Shown: positions 34,628-44,670, counted from the stretch's first letter. The stretch is 64,000 nt of DNA from CAWGGS01 sp963822095 (GCA_963822095.1 CAWGGS010000028.1:62001-126000), one strand, 5' to 3'. The notes: a model not told the origin generated them from the sequence alone. Numbers and translations are program-made.

Positions 34628-35869
34628 CTATTGGCAATTGTTGGCAAGAAATTTTGCCTCGGACGTCTTTAACACTTTGCCAAGTGCAATTTTTTTATAC
34701 AAGGATCCGCAGCGGTTCCGGTCTGTGGAAGTTTTCTTTTTTGCATGAACGTGAACTGCTCCCTTTTTTTCAGTTTCTCCGGATGTGGTAGACAAAGATT
34801 GGAGTGGTTCATTTTTATCTCCATATTTTGGAAGAGTTTTATCAGAGGCTCCTTCTGCAGGATCATCCTTCTGGTCCGTTCCTTTTTTTTCCAATTGATT
34901 GACCGCAACAGACGCAGTATCGGTTTGTATGTCTGAAGGTGCGGTCTGGACACCCGCCTTCCCTGTGGTGTTCGTGGTTATCTGCGAGGTTGATGGTTTT
35001 TGTGGTTTGGGAGTCTTTTCCACGGCAGCAGGAGTGTCACTCAAAACTCCTGCTGTTGTCGAATCTCGACCTTCAGGCAAGGAACTCGATTTCGTCGTTG
35101 TATTCACAGAGGAAGAATTCTTAAATCCCCTGGGTACAATCAGAAGGACCACTGTTAAAATGAGGATTGCCAGTGCAATATACAGATGATTCTTCCGTAT
35201 GTTTTTGGGCCAACGCTCCACCAGTGATGCCACATTAAAAACGCCGTATGTTCCCGATTCGGTTTTCTCTATACTTTCTGTGGCATCCTCTTTGTCATCT
35301 GCCTGGGATGTTGCAATAACCGTCTCTTGTGAAGGCGGTTTGAGGAGGGTGTCTTTTATGACAGGCGAAGTGTGGGGTGTCTCTACCACTTCAGCGGTTT
35401 TAAGTATATGTATGATGGACTTTATTATTGAATGAACATCATCGTAAATATTTTCATCCTTGCTCTCCCGTGAGCCCGCCACATTAAGGACTTCAATTTT
35501 TTGTTTGTAAATCCATTCAATTAAAGACTCAATAGCCGTCATCTCACTTATCACATTGAGATCCAGATGCAATATGGGTTTGTTCAGTTTTACAGCATAA
35601 TTGTTGGTCAAAGCTGAAACACCAGTGTATTTCCCGTGGGTGAAGATAACTGTTCCATCCGCTTCCTTGACGTTCTGCTCAGTCATCTCCTGATAGCCAC
35701 CAACCGACATTTCCGTCATTTTGGAATATCTTACATCCAAAGGGCCGTTTTCCGTCTTTCGCCCTTGTGGTAACCATCCGCCGTAAGGCACACCGTTTAT
35801 AATTGCAGCATCAATACCTGCAATATCGGCCCCGGTCTGTCCACCTGAGATTATTTTTTTTAAGCTCAT
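34628..35869 (-). CDS. SLOG-domain (YpsA/putative molybdenum carrier-like) protein fused to a membrane segment
   Basis: About 413 residues from the ATG at 35869 (a GTG three codons earlier is possible). Residues about 3-150 match the putative molybdenum carrier / cpYpsA branch of the SLOG superfamily: KKIISGGQTGADIAGIDAA, PYGGWLPQGRKTENG, GTVIFTHGKYTGVSAL. A charged linker, one membrane segment (about 230-250, LYIALAILILTVVLLIV) and a low-complexity Lys/Thr/Ser-rich tail follow, ending in a short cysteine-containing motif (DRNRCGSLYKKIALGK). SLOG domains bind nucleotides or nucleotide-derived ligands and are often joined to effectors. This arrangement, with the sensor in the cytoplasm and the tail outside, next to an OmpA-like lipoprotein, is unusual. 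Confidence 0.75.
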   Translation of the reverse strand: MSLKKIISGGQTGADIAGIDAAIINGVPYGGWLPQGRKTENGPLDVRYSKMTEMSVGGYQEMTEQNVKEADGTVIFTHGKYTGVSALTNNYAVKLNKPILHLDLNVISEMTAIESLIEWIYKQKIEVLNVAGSRESKDENIYDDVHSIIKSIIHILKTAEVVETPHTSPVIKDTLLKPPSQETVIATSQADDKEDATESIEKTESGTYGVFNVASLVERWPKNIRKNHLYIALAILILTVVLLIVPRGFKNSSSVNTTTKSSSLPEGRDSTTAGVLSDTPAAVEKTPKPQKPSTSQITTNTTGKAGVQTAPSDIQTDTASVAVNQLEKKGTDQKDDPAEGASDKTLPKYGDKNEPLQSLSTTSGETEKKGAVHVHAKKKTSTDRNRCGSLYKKIALGKVLKTSEAKFLANNCQ

Positions 35870-36829
35870 ACGAATCACATAAGAAAAATTTGCACCCGAA
35901 ACAAAATATCTTGACTCTCTATCCCCTCCCCTTTCGGGAATGACGAGACAGCCGCATATTCTGGGAACCCGTCAGGGCAGATAAACTCAGACTTACAGAG
36001 TCTGCTGATGCGTCCTTTCCGAGTAACAAAAAAAATACGGCCGTACCTGGTCGCCCAGGGTTACCATTGTGCTGGTTCAGCTTAAAAAAATAAAGATTTC
36101 AATGAACTGAGCTATCGAAGCAACTGCTAAACCAACTCAATTTTTATAAGAAATCCGGGCCGGCCACACCTTTAAAAGCGGCATGGCTTTCGGGTTTAAC
36201 CTGGTAAAATACATATGCCCGGCAAGAGAGGAAAGTGTACGGTCAAAGCCCCCCGAGGGTGATCCCGTGTTAAGTCTTATGCTTACCATAAAATACGAAC
36301 CAATATCAATGGCATTGTCACAAGGCAGTGCCTAAAAGAACCTGAGCAAAAGAAATAAGGACGGCAGGAAGGACCACCCTTGCCTCACATACGTGGAGAG
36401 TTGAGTTGCTTTTATTTGATCCGGTACCCTCTGCTGGAGATGGTCATTGAAAGACCGATTTAGAGGCCTGGAAGACAAGATGCACAGGAGCGGATACTCC
36501 TCACAGAATTGCAGATCAGACTCTTGAAAAGAGAAAAAGGTTCTTCCGGATTGAGAGTAGGTATTGTATATCGCGGGGAAGACGAAGGCCCTCCCTGGAG
36601 GACGCCTCGCGGAGCCCCGAAGGTGTTTCACATCAGGCCCGGATGGGTGCGGACAGGACCCCCACATCTGACAGCAGGCCAGGGACGGTCTGTCTGTCGG
36701 CCGTGGTCTAGCGGCGATGAGGATGCAGAGGAGTGTCCGGAAGCGATGCACTCTGCCGGATTGTTTCTTTCAGCCTTACAAGAGTACGCTTTATACGGAT
36801 GAACCTCATTTCCCCCTGGCACCAGCTCC
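35870..36829. other. Long intergenic region without a supported gene
   Basis: About 950 bp. The part 36540-36780 is GC-rich and can form several short hairpins (for example ACGG/CCGT around 36682-36705, and GAGTG/CACTC around 36733-36755), but it matches no RNA family I know. No open frame has a credible start and composition. Confidence 0.45.
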
Positions 36830-37122
36830 AATCCTTTCTTTCTTATCACGCATTACCCATCACTCATTACTGTTCACTGCTCTACCTTTCGGCTCCTGCC
36901 CCAATCCTTTCTTTCTTATCACGCATTACCCATCACTCATTACTGTTCACTGCTCTACCTTTCGGCTCCTGCCCCAATCCTTTCTTTCTTATCACGCATT
37001 ACCCATCACTCATTACTGTTCACTGCTCTACCTTTCGGCTCCTGCCCCAATCCTTTCTTTCTTATCACACATTACCCATCACTCATTACTGTTCACTGCT
37101 CCACCTTTCGGCTCCTGCCCAT
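36830..37122. repeat. Four tandem copies of a 73-bp unit
   Basis: Near-identical units begin at 36830, 36903, 36976 and 37049. Each contains TCTTATCACGCATTACCC and a TTTCGGCTCCTGCC end. The array stops a few bases before the stop codon of the ligase gene at 37126. The TCACTCATTACTG part of the unit recurs in the heptamer array at 39706-39905. Confidence 0.93.
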
Positions 37123-37125
37123 TCC

Positions 37126-39465
37126 TCACTCCCCCTTCAATTTCTCGATCTTACTTGCCACCGATTCATTTCTGGGCTCAATCAGAAGCGCCTGCTGATA
37201 CTCCTCAAGCGCCCGATAGGTGATACCCTGCCTGGCATAATGATCCCCCAGCCAGATATGGAACAAAGCGTAATCGGGAACTTTTTTTACACCGAGTCGC
37301 AGGATCTCAAGGGCTTTTTCAGGTTCATGTTGTTTCGTATAAAAGTTATACGGGAGCCGGAACCAGTCTGGCTTGATTACTGTCTCATTCTGCAAAAAAT
37401 CCAATGCATGCCCATAAAAATATTCTGCACCGTCGAAATCTCCAGATTTCTCGAGATAGGCGGCATACTGTATCCATTCCCCCACGGATTGGGGAAGGAC
37501 GGAGACCACCTCTGCACGGCTAAAAGAAAAACTCTGCAGCATCGGGATAACCACCGTGACCAGGTGTGGATTTCTCTTAAGAGCCTCCCGAAGTATCCCA
37601 ATACCCTTCTCCCGACTCCCATTTCCAAGGAGCCACTGGGCCTGGGTCAACATCAGATCGTCCTTGTGCAATGTCCTTTCAGCACCTTTTTCCATCAGGA
37701 CTTCAGCGTACTGCTGGTCTTTTTTCGGTAGCATCAGTGCGATACGCTGTAAAAAGGCCCCTTCCAAGGGATCCTTTTCGGCAGCCTGCATATAATACTC
37801 GAGGGCCTTATCCGGGTGTTCCCGGTATCGTTCAACCTGTGCCAGCCAAAACGGATACATCCCGTTGAACGGATCAAAACGTGCTGCCTGTTTATTGGCA
37901 GTATAAATCTTTGTTAAATATTCCGGGGCCAACTGCCGGCTGATATAGATATCTTTAACACTCCCATGTTCAAACTCGGCCAACAAGGCACCGCCTTGAA
38001 TGATGATGACCACGGCAAAAAAGATGCAGCCAGCTGCAAGAAGAGGTTTTTTCACCGGATGTGAGACATTCTTGAGAAGGGTAGCTTTTCCCTGGTAATG
38101 CAACCTGGTATTCGCAGCTGAGACCAAAAGCCCGCAGAGAAAGAAAAAATAGAGCCCATCTGCACCGTTATGCATATTGAAATCGCTTATGCTGTGAATG
38201 AGCATGCCGACAATGCCGCTAAGCGCCCCGATACTTACCAAAATAGAATACCTGTCCCTCCGGCGGCCGATCATCTTCCAGCCTTCCCGGATAACCACTC
38301 CCACAAACCAGGCGGCTAAACCAAAACCGATGATGCCACCGTCTGTGAGGAGCTCTATATAATCGTTATGGGCGTGATCAAAAACGATATCTCCCGGAAT
38401 GGTCTTGAATTGCGGGAAGATATTGAGAAAGGTGCCAAAACCACTACCGGTCAGCCAGAAGTGTTTGATGACCTGCAGGGAATCCCGCCAGATCGGAATC
38501 CTGTCAAAATTCAGTTCTCCCGTGTTGGTTAATGTCTGACCAAACCTCTCAAGAATCGGTGACCAGCCAAACCAGGCAACGGTGATAATGAGACAAGCTA
38601 GAAGTCCGACATAAAAGAGATTCGTGTATCTCGCTCTCTTCCGTGCAAGCAAGAAAAAGAAGAACATCAAGGAAACGGAGAAGGCAATGATCCCCCCTCG
38701 TGCCAGACTGATAAAAACTGATGAAGCTGTCAATAAGAGCCCAAATCCTGTTAGAATCGAGATGTTAAGGTTTCTCATTGAAAAAAAAGAGACAATCCGC
38801 GCCCGAAATGTCTCTTCCTTATTTATGGTCGGCTGATAATACAAAAAAAGAGCAAGCACCAGTGGCACAACCATCTCCATATAGCCGCAATATTGGGACC
38901 TATACACCCAGGGGCCGGTCGGCTTAACACCGGAGGAAATAGTGCGGAACCAATAAATTTTATCTGGAGAAGAAAATTTTTGCAGAATTGCGATGAGAGC
39001 AATGAAAATTGCTAAATAGGCGCATATTTCAACGGTCCTTTTGAGTCGTTTCCCGGTGCATAACAGCTGAACTGTCAAAAAATAGCAGAAGAAGTACGAA
39101 AGGATTCTAGCGAATTCAAGAAGCGTTGCTTTCCGATAGACTGTCAGCGGCAACCATCGGTCGCCTTCCAACATGGCATAAACCGGTTTATAGACCTGAT
39201 AGGTTTCAGGTGAAAAGAGTTTTACCAGGAAGGGTGGTAAAGGAAGCACCTGAATGATCATCCAACTGGCCAGAAGGAGAAGCGGGACCATACCCGGGAC
39301 GAATACAAGTCCGTTTGAAGGACCATCTGTCTGCAGAAAAAAGGTAAGAAAGGCCAGAGCGATAAGGACTTCTACGATAAACAAGGACCATTGCTCAGAG
39401 GTGCCGAAGGCCAGAGGAGCAAAAATCAGCGTTGTGATAAAAAGAAAAAAGGAGATTTTTTTCAT
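37126..39465 (-). CDS. O-antigen ligase/polymerase-like membrane protein with C-terminal TPR repeats
   Basis: 779 residues. Residues 1-470 hold about 11-12 hydrophobic segments with the Wzy_C/WaaL signature: a large loop with SQYCGYMEMVVPL, ISLARGGIIAFSV, GSGFGTFLNIFP and DHAHNDYIELLTDGG (the HNDY region of ligases). Residues about 500-775 are helical TPR-like units (FWLAQVERYREHPDKALEYY; YFYGHALDFL; HIWLGDHYARQGITYRALEE). Such proteins polymerise or ligate polysaccharide chains on the periplasmic side, with TPRs for protein contacts. It is the last gene of the exopolysaccharide cluster and is flanked on both sides by tandem-repeat arrays, which separate it from the Wzc-like gene by about 500 bp. 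Confidence 0.88.
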   Translation of the reverse strand: MKKISFFLFITTLIFAPLAFGTSEQWSLFIVEVLIALAFLTFFLQTDGPSNGLVFVPGMVPLLLLASWMIIQVLPLPPFLVKLFSPETYQVYKPVYAMLEGDRWLPLTVYRKATLLEFARILSYFFCYFLTVQLLCTGKRLKRTVEICAYLAIFIALIAILQKFSSPDKIYWFRTISSGVKPTGPWVYRSQYCGYMEMVVPLVLALFLYYQPTINKEETFRARIVSFFSMRNLNISILTGFGLLLTASSVFISLARGGIIAFSVSLMFFFFLLARKRARYTNLFYVGLLACLIITVAWFGWSPILERFGQTLTNTGELNFDRIPIWRDSLQVIKHFWLTGSGFGTFLNIFPQFKTIPGDIVFDHAHNDYIELLTDGGIIGFGLAAWFVGVVIREGWKMIGRRRDRYSILVSIGALSGIVGMLIHSISDFNMHNGADGLYFFFLCGLLVSAANTRLHYQGKATLLKNVSHPVKKPLLAAGCIFFAVVIIIQGGALLAEFEHGSVKDIYISRQLAPEYLTKIYTANKQAARFDPFNGMYPFWLAQVERYREHPDKALEYYMQAAEKDPLEGAFLQRIALMLPKKDQQYAEVLMEKGAERTLHKDDLMLTQAQWLLGNGSREKGIGILREALKRNPHLVTVVIPMLQSFSFSRAEVVSVLPQSVGEWIQYAAYLEKSGDFDGAEYFYGHALDFLQNETVIKPDWFRLPYNFYTKQHEPEKALEILRLGVKKVPDYALFHIWLGDHYARQGITYRALEEYQQALLIEPRNESVASKIEKLKGE

Positions 39466-39705
39466 GAGTCAGAGGCAAATACTCTTTCAGGACAGGTCAA
39501 AACTGCACCATATAATAGCAATTTTCAACCTTCTGACTTATTGTAAGGTAATGAAATAAATAATTATTTCACGAATTCTTTGCAGTTATGTTCCGGAAAA
39601 TCTACAATTAAAGGGTCAAAATTGAAAAGAAAAGCAAATAGAATCAACCCAACTGAATTCTGACTCCTTCCACCAGGCTTCAATCGTTTCTTTCTTATCA
39701 CGCAT

Positions 39706-39905
39706 TACCCATCACTCATTACTCATTACTCATCTACTCATCACTCATCACTCATCACTCATCACTCATCACTCATCACTCATCACTCATCACTCATCAC
39801 TCATTACTCATCACTCATCACTCATCACTCATCACTCATCACCCATCACTCATCACTCATCACTCATCACTCATCACTCATTACTCATTACCCATCACTC
39901 ATTAC
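39706..39905. repeat. Heptamer satellite (ACTCATC unit) of about 200 bp
   Basis: Roughly 28 head-to-tail copies of a 7-bp unit (ACTCATC, with ACTCATT and ACCCATC variants) fill the space between the ligase and the Wzc-like gene. A short piece of the same motif reappears at 39972-39990 and overlaps the last codons and stop of the Wzc-like gene. The remainder of 39466-39977 holds no gene. Confidence 0.95.
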
Positions 39906-39977
39906 TGTTCCCTGCTCTGCCTTCCGGCTTCTGGCTCCTGACTCCTGCATTCTTAGTACTGTTCGAATCAGACCTCA

Positions 39978-42176
39978 TCACCCATCACTCTTGGCGTAAT
40001 AGGTGGTGTATCCCGAGTAATATGAACCTGGACTCTTACTTTTCACCTGACCGTTCAAAACAGATCCGAGAAGATGGCACCGAACATCCGTCAGCTTTTT
40101 CAAGCCACTTTGGAGCATATCGTAGGTCGTCTTCCCCGCCCTGACCACGATGAGGGTGCCGTCTGCAACCTGGGTCAGCGCGAGGCTGTCAGTAACGCTT
40201 TCTATCGGCGGAGAATCGATCAGGATAAAATCGAAATTCTCCGACATCTTGCCAAGCAGGGTCTTGAGCTTATTTGATCCAACGAGTTCAGCGGGATTGG
40301 GAGGAATGGGTCCTGAGGTGATGACATAGATTTCTTCGCCGGGTATTTTATTGATAATACTTTCATTTATATTTCCAGTAAGGTAACTGCTCAGACCCTT
40401 TTCATTTTCTATCGAGAAGAGGGTGTGGACCCTGGGGCGGCGCAGATCACAATCAACAATCAATACCTTCTTCTTCCCCTGGCAGAGGACACGGGCCACA
40501 TTGACCGTAGTCGTCGTCTTTCCCTCCCTGGCCCCCATGCTGGTGACCAGAATGACCTTTGGCGGATGTTCGGCAGATGAAAGGAGAAGCCCGGATCGAA
40601 TCAGGCGGTAGCTCTCTGCAAGCGGAGACAGGGGTTGCTGCAGGATATGCGACTCGATATTGCCCTCTTTCTCCTTCAACTCTTCAATGGTCCCGAGGAC
40701 AGTCAGCCCGAAACGGGTCTCGAGGTCCTTTTCGGATTTTATCGTATTATCCAGATATTCGATCAGAAAGGCACATCCGATCCCGCCGAATAGGCCCAGG
40801 ATAAAGCCAATAACAAGATTTCGTCTTTTGTTCGGTTTTGACGGCGCTCCAGGCAAAGCAGCGTTTTTAACCACCCAGATATTTATGCTCTGTGACTGTT
40901 CCGTCACCCCTTCTTTTTTTATGCTGGCAGTCAAGGCGTCATACACGACCCGGTTTGAATCGACATCGCGCTTCATGATCGAGTACTGTACGAACTTCTC
41001 GTTCATGTTAAGGAGTTCTTTTTTGGTCGAATCCAACAATCCTTGAAGATTGTTTTCCTGGGATTTTGCCAGGTCATAGGAATTCCTGGTGGTCGCCAGG
41101 ACCCGGTTGATCTCTGATTGCTGCTGGTTTAGAAGTTCCGCCAGTTCATCGCGGGCCTTCATCATTATCGGGTGTTTATTTCCATATTTTTTTGACAGTT
41201 CCTTGATATTCTGCCTTGCCTTGAAAATCGACTCACGAAGATCCTTTAATACGGCGTTGTCTGCAATAACAGGAATATTCTCCAACTGCTGGATATTTGA
41301 GCCTGCCGCCTTGATCTGATCGATCACATCTTCCAGCGCCCTTCTGTCAGACTGAGCCTTGGATAACTGTGAGCTGAATTCGGTGAGCTTTTGCGGATAA
41401 ATGGCCAATTTATTTTCAACGGTCACCAGGTCATTATCGCGCATGTATTTCTGCAAGGCCTGTTCAGACTTTTCCAGCTTCTTTTTCTCCTCATCGGCCT
41501 TGGCGGTCATCCATTGCAGCGCATACTTGCTGGTGGACAATTTCATATCAAGTATCTCGTTCATATAGGCCTTGACCACAGCGTCTGCTATCAATTTGGC
41601 CATCGCCGGATGCCTGTCGCTATAGGTAATATTTATAATTTTCGTGTTTTTTACAGGAGAAATAGCTAGTCCGCCAAGTATCCTGGAAGCAATGGCATCC
41701 ACATCAGACGACGACCGTTCGCTGGTATCGAGGCCTTTATCTGTCGGTGGAACCGAAGTTTTGCCTACCAGTTTCTTCAAAGACGCCCAGATACCTGTTG
41801 AAGAGGATTTCTCCTTCTTCTGCGGAAGGAAATATGACCGGTAGGTTGTGGTAAGTTTTAAATTTTCCACCACTCTTCGGGCCACCATCATGCTCTTGAT
41901 AATTGCTGACTGGGTCTCCAGGAAATCAGGATCATAGGAGTAATACTGTCTGTCAAGACCTGCAGACCCCTGGTTACGTTCGATCAGCACCTGGGAGGAC
42001 GAGGTATAGATCGGCGTTGCGGAGAAGGTGACGATGACGGTTATTATAAAGGTAACTGCGAGAATGGTGAGAATGATGCTTTTTCTTTTGAGAATAACGT
42101 AGAGATATTCTCGTAGATTTATCTCCTGCTCGACCTCATCGTTGAAAAATTGCTCTTGATCCTGATGATTCTGCAT
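39978..42176 (-). CDS. Wzc-like polysaccharide co-polymerase / BY-kinase
   Basis: 732 residues. Two membrane segments (about 36-56 and 455-475) enclose a long periplasmic coiled-coil Wzz-type domain. The cytoplasmic C-terminal half is a bacterial tyrosine kinase: Walker A SMGAREGKTTTTVNVA, Walker A' VLIVDCDLRRPRVH, Walker B FDFILIDSPP. A tyrosine-rich tail (SYYSGYTTYYAKSDG) is the usual autophosphorylation cluster. It controls chain length and export together with the Wza-like lipoprotein or outer-membrane protein encoded 41 bp upstream. The final SDG codons come from the repeat motif that also forms the adjacent heptamer array. Confidence 0.93.
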   Translation of the reverse strand: MQNHQDQEQFFNDEVEQEINLREYLYVILKRKSIILTILAVTFIITVIVTFSATPIYTSSSQVLIERNQGSAGLDRQYYSYDPDFLETQSAIIKSMMVARRVVENLKLTTTYRSYFLPQKKEKSSSTGIWASLKKLVGKTSVPPTDKGLDTSERSSSDVDAIASRILGGLAISPVKNTKIINITYSDRHPAMAKLIADAVVKAYMNEILDMKLSTSKYALQWMTAKADEEKKKLEKSEQALQKYMRDNDLVTVENKLAIYPQKLTEFSSQLSKAQSDRRALEDVIDQIKAAGSNIQQLENIPVIADNAVLKDLRESIFKARQNIKELSKKYGNKHPIMMKARDELAELLNQQQSEINRVLATTRNSYDLAKSQENNLQGLLDSTKKELLNMNEKFVQYSIMKRDVDSNRVVYDALTASIKKEGVTEQSQSINIWVVKNAALPGAPSKPNKRRNLVIGFILGLFGGIGCAFLIEYLDNTIKSEKDLETRFGLTVLGTIEELKEKEGNIESHILQQPLSPLAESYRLIRSGLLLSSAEHPPKVILVTSMGAREGKTTTTVNVARVLCQGKKKVLIVDCDLRRPRVHTLFSIENEKGLSSYLTGNINESIINKIPGEEIYVITSGPIPPNPAELVGSNKLKTLLGKMSENFDFILIDSPPIESVTDSLALTQVADGTLIVVRAGKTTYDMLQSGLKKLTDVRCHLLGSVLNGQVKSKSPGSYYSGYTTYYAKSDG

Positions 42177-42217
42177 TCTTATATTCTATGATTGGGAGGT
42201 GGTGGGAAAAAAGCAGG

Positions 42218-43006
42218 TTAGAAGAAACTTTCCGGAACGACAATAACATCATTGTGTTTTACGGGAGCGTCCAGATTAACATCTTCAAGCACCTTCTTTT
42301 TATTGTTCACCATTCGGACAATATTAACACTTGATTTCGAAGCCTTTCCGGTAAAACCGTGGGCCAGCGCCACGAGTTTCAAAACGGTCGAACCTTCTCC
42401 ACAAGGATAGGTTCCAGGATTTTGCACTTCTCCGGTGACATAACACATACCGGCACTGGCGATATAGACGGTATCCTCATCGTTGATCTGGACATTTTGC
42501 GACATGTCGCCGCCCTTTACCAGGGACACAAGATTAATGACGATTACAGAGGTTTTGCCGTTGACTTTTCTTTTAATGGTTGCGGTGTCCCCGGCATCTT
42601 TATCGAACCCACCGGCCTTGGAAATAAGTTCAAGGAAGCTTGTGGGGCCATTTAACTCAATCAGCCCTGGGCTTCGCACACTCCCAAGGACAACCACCTT
42701 TTTACTTCTGAATTCATCTACAAAGACATTTACTTGCGGATTAACGATATATCCGTTTGCCAGAAGATTGGTCAATTTCTTGGTTATGGCTGAAACGGAC
42801 ATCTTATTGACATTGACCTGCCCAAGCAAGGGCATCACGATGGTGCCGTTGGTCGAGACACGCACCCTGGTCTTCAGGTCATCATTATCATACACACTGA
42901 TACTGAGAACATCTCCCGGACCAACAAGATAATCCTGCGCCAACGCTTTGTATTTATAACCAAAGACGAGCAACAGGAGAACACCTATAAAAATTATTTT
43001 TTTCAC
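42218..43006 (-). CDS. Wza-like polysaccharide export protein
   Basis: 262 residues with an N-terminal signal sequence (FIGVLLLLVFGYKYKALA) lacking a lipobox cysteine. A Poly_export domain (YLVGPGDVLSISVYDNDDL, GTIVMPLLGQV) is followed by SLBB repeats (RSPGLIELNGPTSFLELISKAGG and GEVQNPGTYP). This is the outer-membrane export channel partner of the Wzc-like kinase. Start is a GTG at 43004-43006 with no obvious ribosome-binding site, so the N-terminus may be coupled to translation of an upstream gene. Its order (barrel, export protein, kinase, ligase) is a normal Wzx/Wzy-type export cluster. Confidence 0.9.
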   Translation of the reverse strand: MKKIIFIGVLLLLVFGYKYKALAQDYLVGPGDVLSISVYDNDDLKTRVRVSTNGTIVMPLLGQVNVNKMSVSAITKKLTNLLANGYIVNPQVNVFVDEFRSKKVVVLGSVRSPGLIELNGPTSFLELISKAGGFDKDAGDTATIKRKVNGKTSVIVINLVSLVKGGDMSQNVQINDEDTVYIASAGMCYVTGEVQNPGTYPCGEGSTVLKLVALAHGFTGKASKSSVNIVRMVNNKKKVLEDVNLDAPVKHNDVIVVPESFF

Positions 43007-43084
43007 GTGCTTGAATACTGAATTTTAGTAACACTCAAAACTATTGAGCAGCAATGTACCACATACCGAATTATTCGCTCCCCC

Positions 43085-44509
43085 TTACATTGTAAAGGCC
43101 AGATCCGCAAAAATAGTATTTGTCTGGTAATCAAAGAGGTCATCGGTTGAGTCTCTTTTCTCAAAGGTGTAGGAGAGTTCCGCTTTCAACCACTCCCGGA
43201 AAAGGTACTGAACGGCAGGACTTACTGCAAACCGTTTATCATCCCTGCTCTGGTCCACCAACTGATTATAATCGGCATCTTCATAGGTAATCCCTAAAGT
43301 CGCGCTGAGCTTATCGGTAAATTTCTGTTGATAGCCTAACTTGGCGCCCAGAACGGTTTTCCCCGAAGCGAGCGTACTGTCGGTTTCTTCGTTGGTCCTA
43401 TAGACATCAAGAGAAAACTGGGTTTTTTCCGAAAACTTATACCCTGTTTGCAGATCCATGGCCAAGCCACTGTAATCGCCTCTTATGTCACCTGTTCCGC
43501 TATTGTCAAAGCTCTTTTTTTGAACACCGGCTTTGGCCATTAATGAAAGCTTTTCGGTTGTTTTCCAGTCGATACCGCCAAATATGTACTTCTGTTTATT
43601 GTCATTTTCCGTGGCAGTATCGTAGCTCACATCAATGTATTGGCCCTCAAGGAAAAAGGAGGTCTTAACGCTGTAATCATAGTACCCATAAAGATTTAAG
43701 GTATTATCGTTCCTGACCTTGAACGCATCTACAGCTTCATCATAATTCAAGGAGAAATTTGAATAATCGAGTTTTGCCCGCACCTTTTCAGTCATCTGCC
43801 AATCAGCCGTTGCCATGACGATATTTGATTTATATTTACTTTGATTCACCACGGGAACAGACCCGATATCGAAACGGTCTTCTCCGCGGGTAAACCTGTC
43901 AAGAATCTGTAAGGAAAGCCCCCCTCGCATATTATACCTGAACAGTCCTTCCAGAATTCCATCCGTGGTATTGAGATCGGAACTTTCAGAGTAATTTTTA
44001 AAATCCAGGCCTCCCAGGGCATACGCTATATATCTATCTGTTCCTTCAGCCTCTTTCAACTGTTGCTGGAGACCTCCCGGTGATGAGTTATGGGGAGCTA
44101 TTGCGATGGGAATCTCCTTTTTTCTCGGCAGGGAAAACCAGATCCCGGGTGATACCGTTGTAAGAAAATTCGACGTCTTGACGGTATCGAGATTATAGAG
44201 ATTATCCGTCCAACTCCCTGTCAGATGAATATAAGGATGGACATATCCCCCCTCCAGGCCAAAGACGTTCTTGTCGTTAACAACGCCGGCATTTTCAGGC
44301 AGCAGTGAGGGCTGCCCTTCGGCACTCTGCCCCATCGGCATATCCTGGCCGACAGTTGCCGGACTTGTTGCGGCAACTGCGGGCTGAACCTCATTTGCTG
44401 CAACAACCGTCAGTTTATTAATTTGAATCGCCTGGGCGTTGTCAATCGAGACAAGACCATAACTCATTGTAATCACACAACAAGTCGAAAAAAACCATCG
44501 AAACTTCAT
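43085..44509 (-). CDS. Outer-membrane beta-barrel protein of the exopolysaccharide cluster
   Basis: 474 residues from the ATG at 44509, which is preceded by AAGGAGGGGG. A signal peptide (CVITMSYGLVSIDNAQA) is followed by a disordered stretch and then a long series of amphipathic strands ending in an aromatic-rich terminal strand (TNTIFADLAFTM). Composition (many Tyr, Asp, Asn, alternating hydrophobics) fits the BBP2/EpsL-type barrel family often found with Wza/Wzc genes. It probably helps secretion through the outer membrane. No catalytic motif is seen. An earlier start at 44584 would add 25 residues without a better ribosome-binding site. Confidence 0.85.
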   Translation of the reverse strand: MKFRWFFSTCCVITMSYGLVSIDNAQAIQINKLTVVAANEVQPAVAATSPATVGQDMPMGQSAEGQPSLLPENAGVVNDKNVFGLEGGYVHPYIHLTGSWTDNLYNLDTVKTSNFLTTVSPGIWFSLPRKKEIPIAIAPHNSSPGGLQQQLKEAEGTDRYIAYALGGLDFKNYSESSDLNTTDGILEGLFRYNMRGGLSLQILDRFTRGEDRFDIGSVPVVNQSKYKSNIVMATADWQMTEKVRAKLDYSNFSLNYDEAVDAFKVRNDNTLNLYGYYDYSVKTSFFLEGQYIDVSYDTATENDNKQKYIFGGIDWKTTEKLSLMAKAGVQKKSFDNSGTGDIRGDYSGLAMDLQTGYKFSEKTQFSLDVYRTNEETDSTLASGKTVLGAKLGYQQKFTDKLSATLGITYEDADYNQLVDQSRDDKRFAVSPAVQYLFREWLKAELSYTFEKRDSTDDLFDYQTNTIFADLAFTM

Positions 44510-44670
44510 ATCCCCCCTCCTTCTTTGCTCTCCAGGCAAATTATTATGAATACATTCGGCTTGCAAACGAATAGACAAGGTCAATCCGAAAACATCGGAT
44601 TGACCTTGGAAATACTTGGTATTTTCTTTTAAGACAGTACGTTAAGAACCCATAAACATCCAGTTACCAT

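Noticed and set aside
36730..36760. SRP RNA-like TCCGGAAG loop
   Set aside because: Only eight bases match; the conserved flanking helix and GGAA tetraloop context of SRP RNA are absent.
36733..37731. 332-residue plus-strand frame across the 73-bp repeats
   Set aside because: It is low-complexity repeat translation followed by the antisense of the ligase gene.
39706..39905. CRISPR array
   Set aside because: The units are continuous 7-bp repeats without unique spacers, and no cas genes are present.
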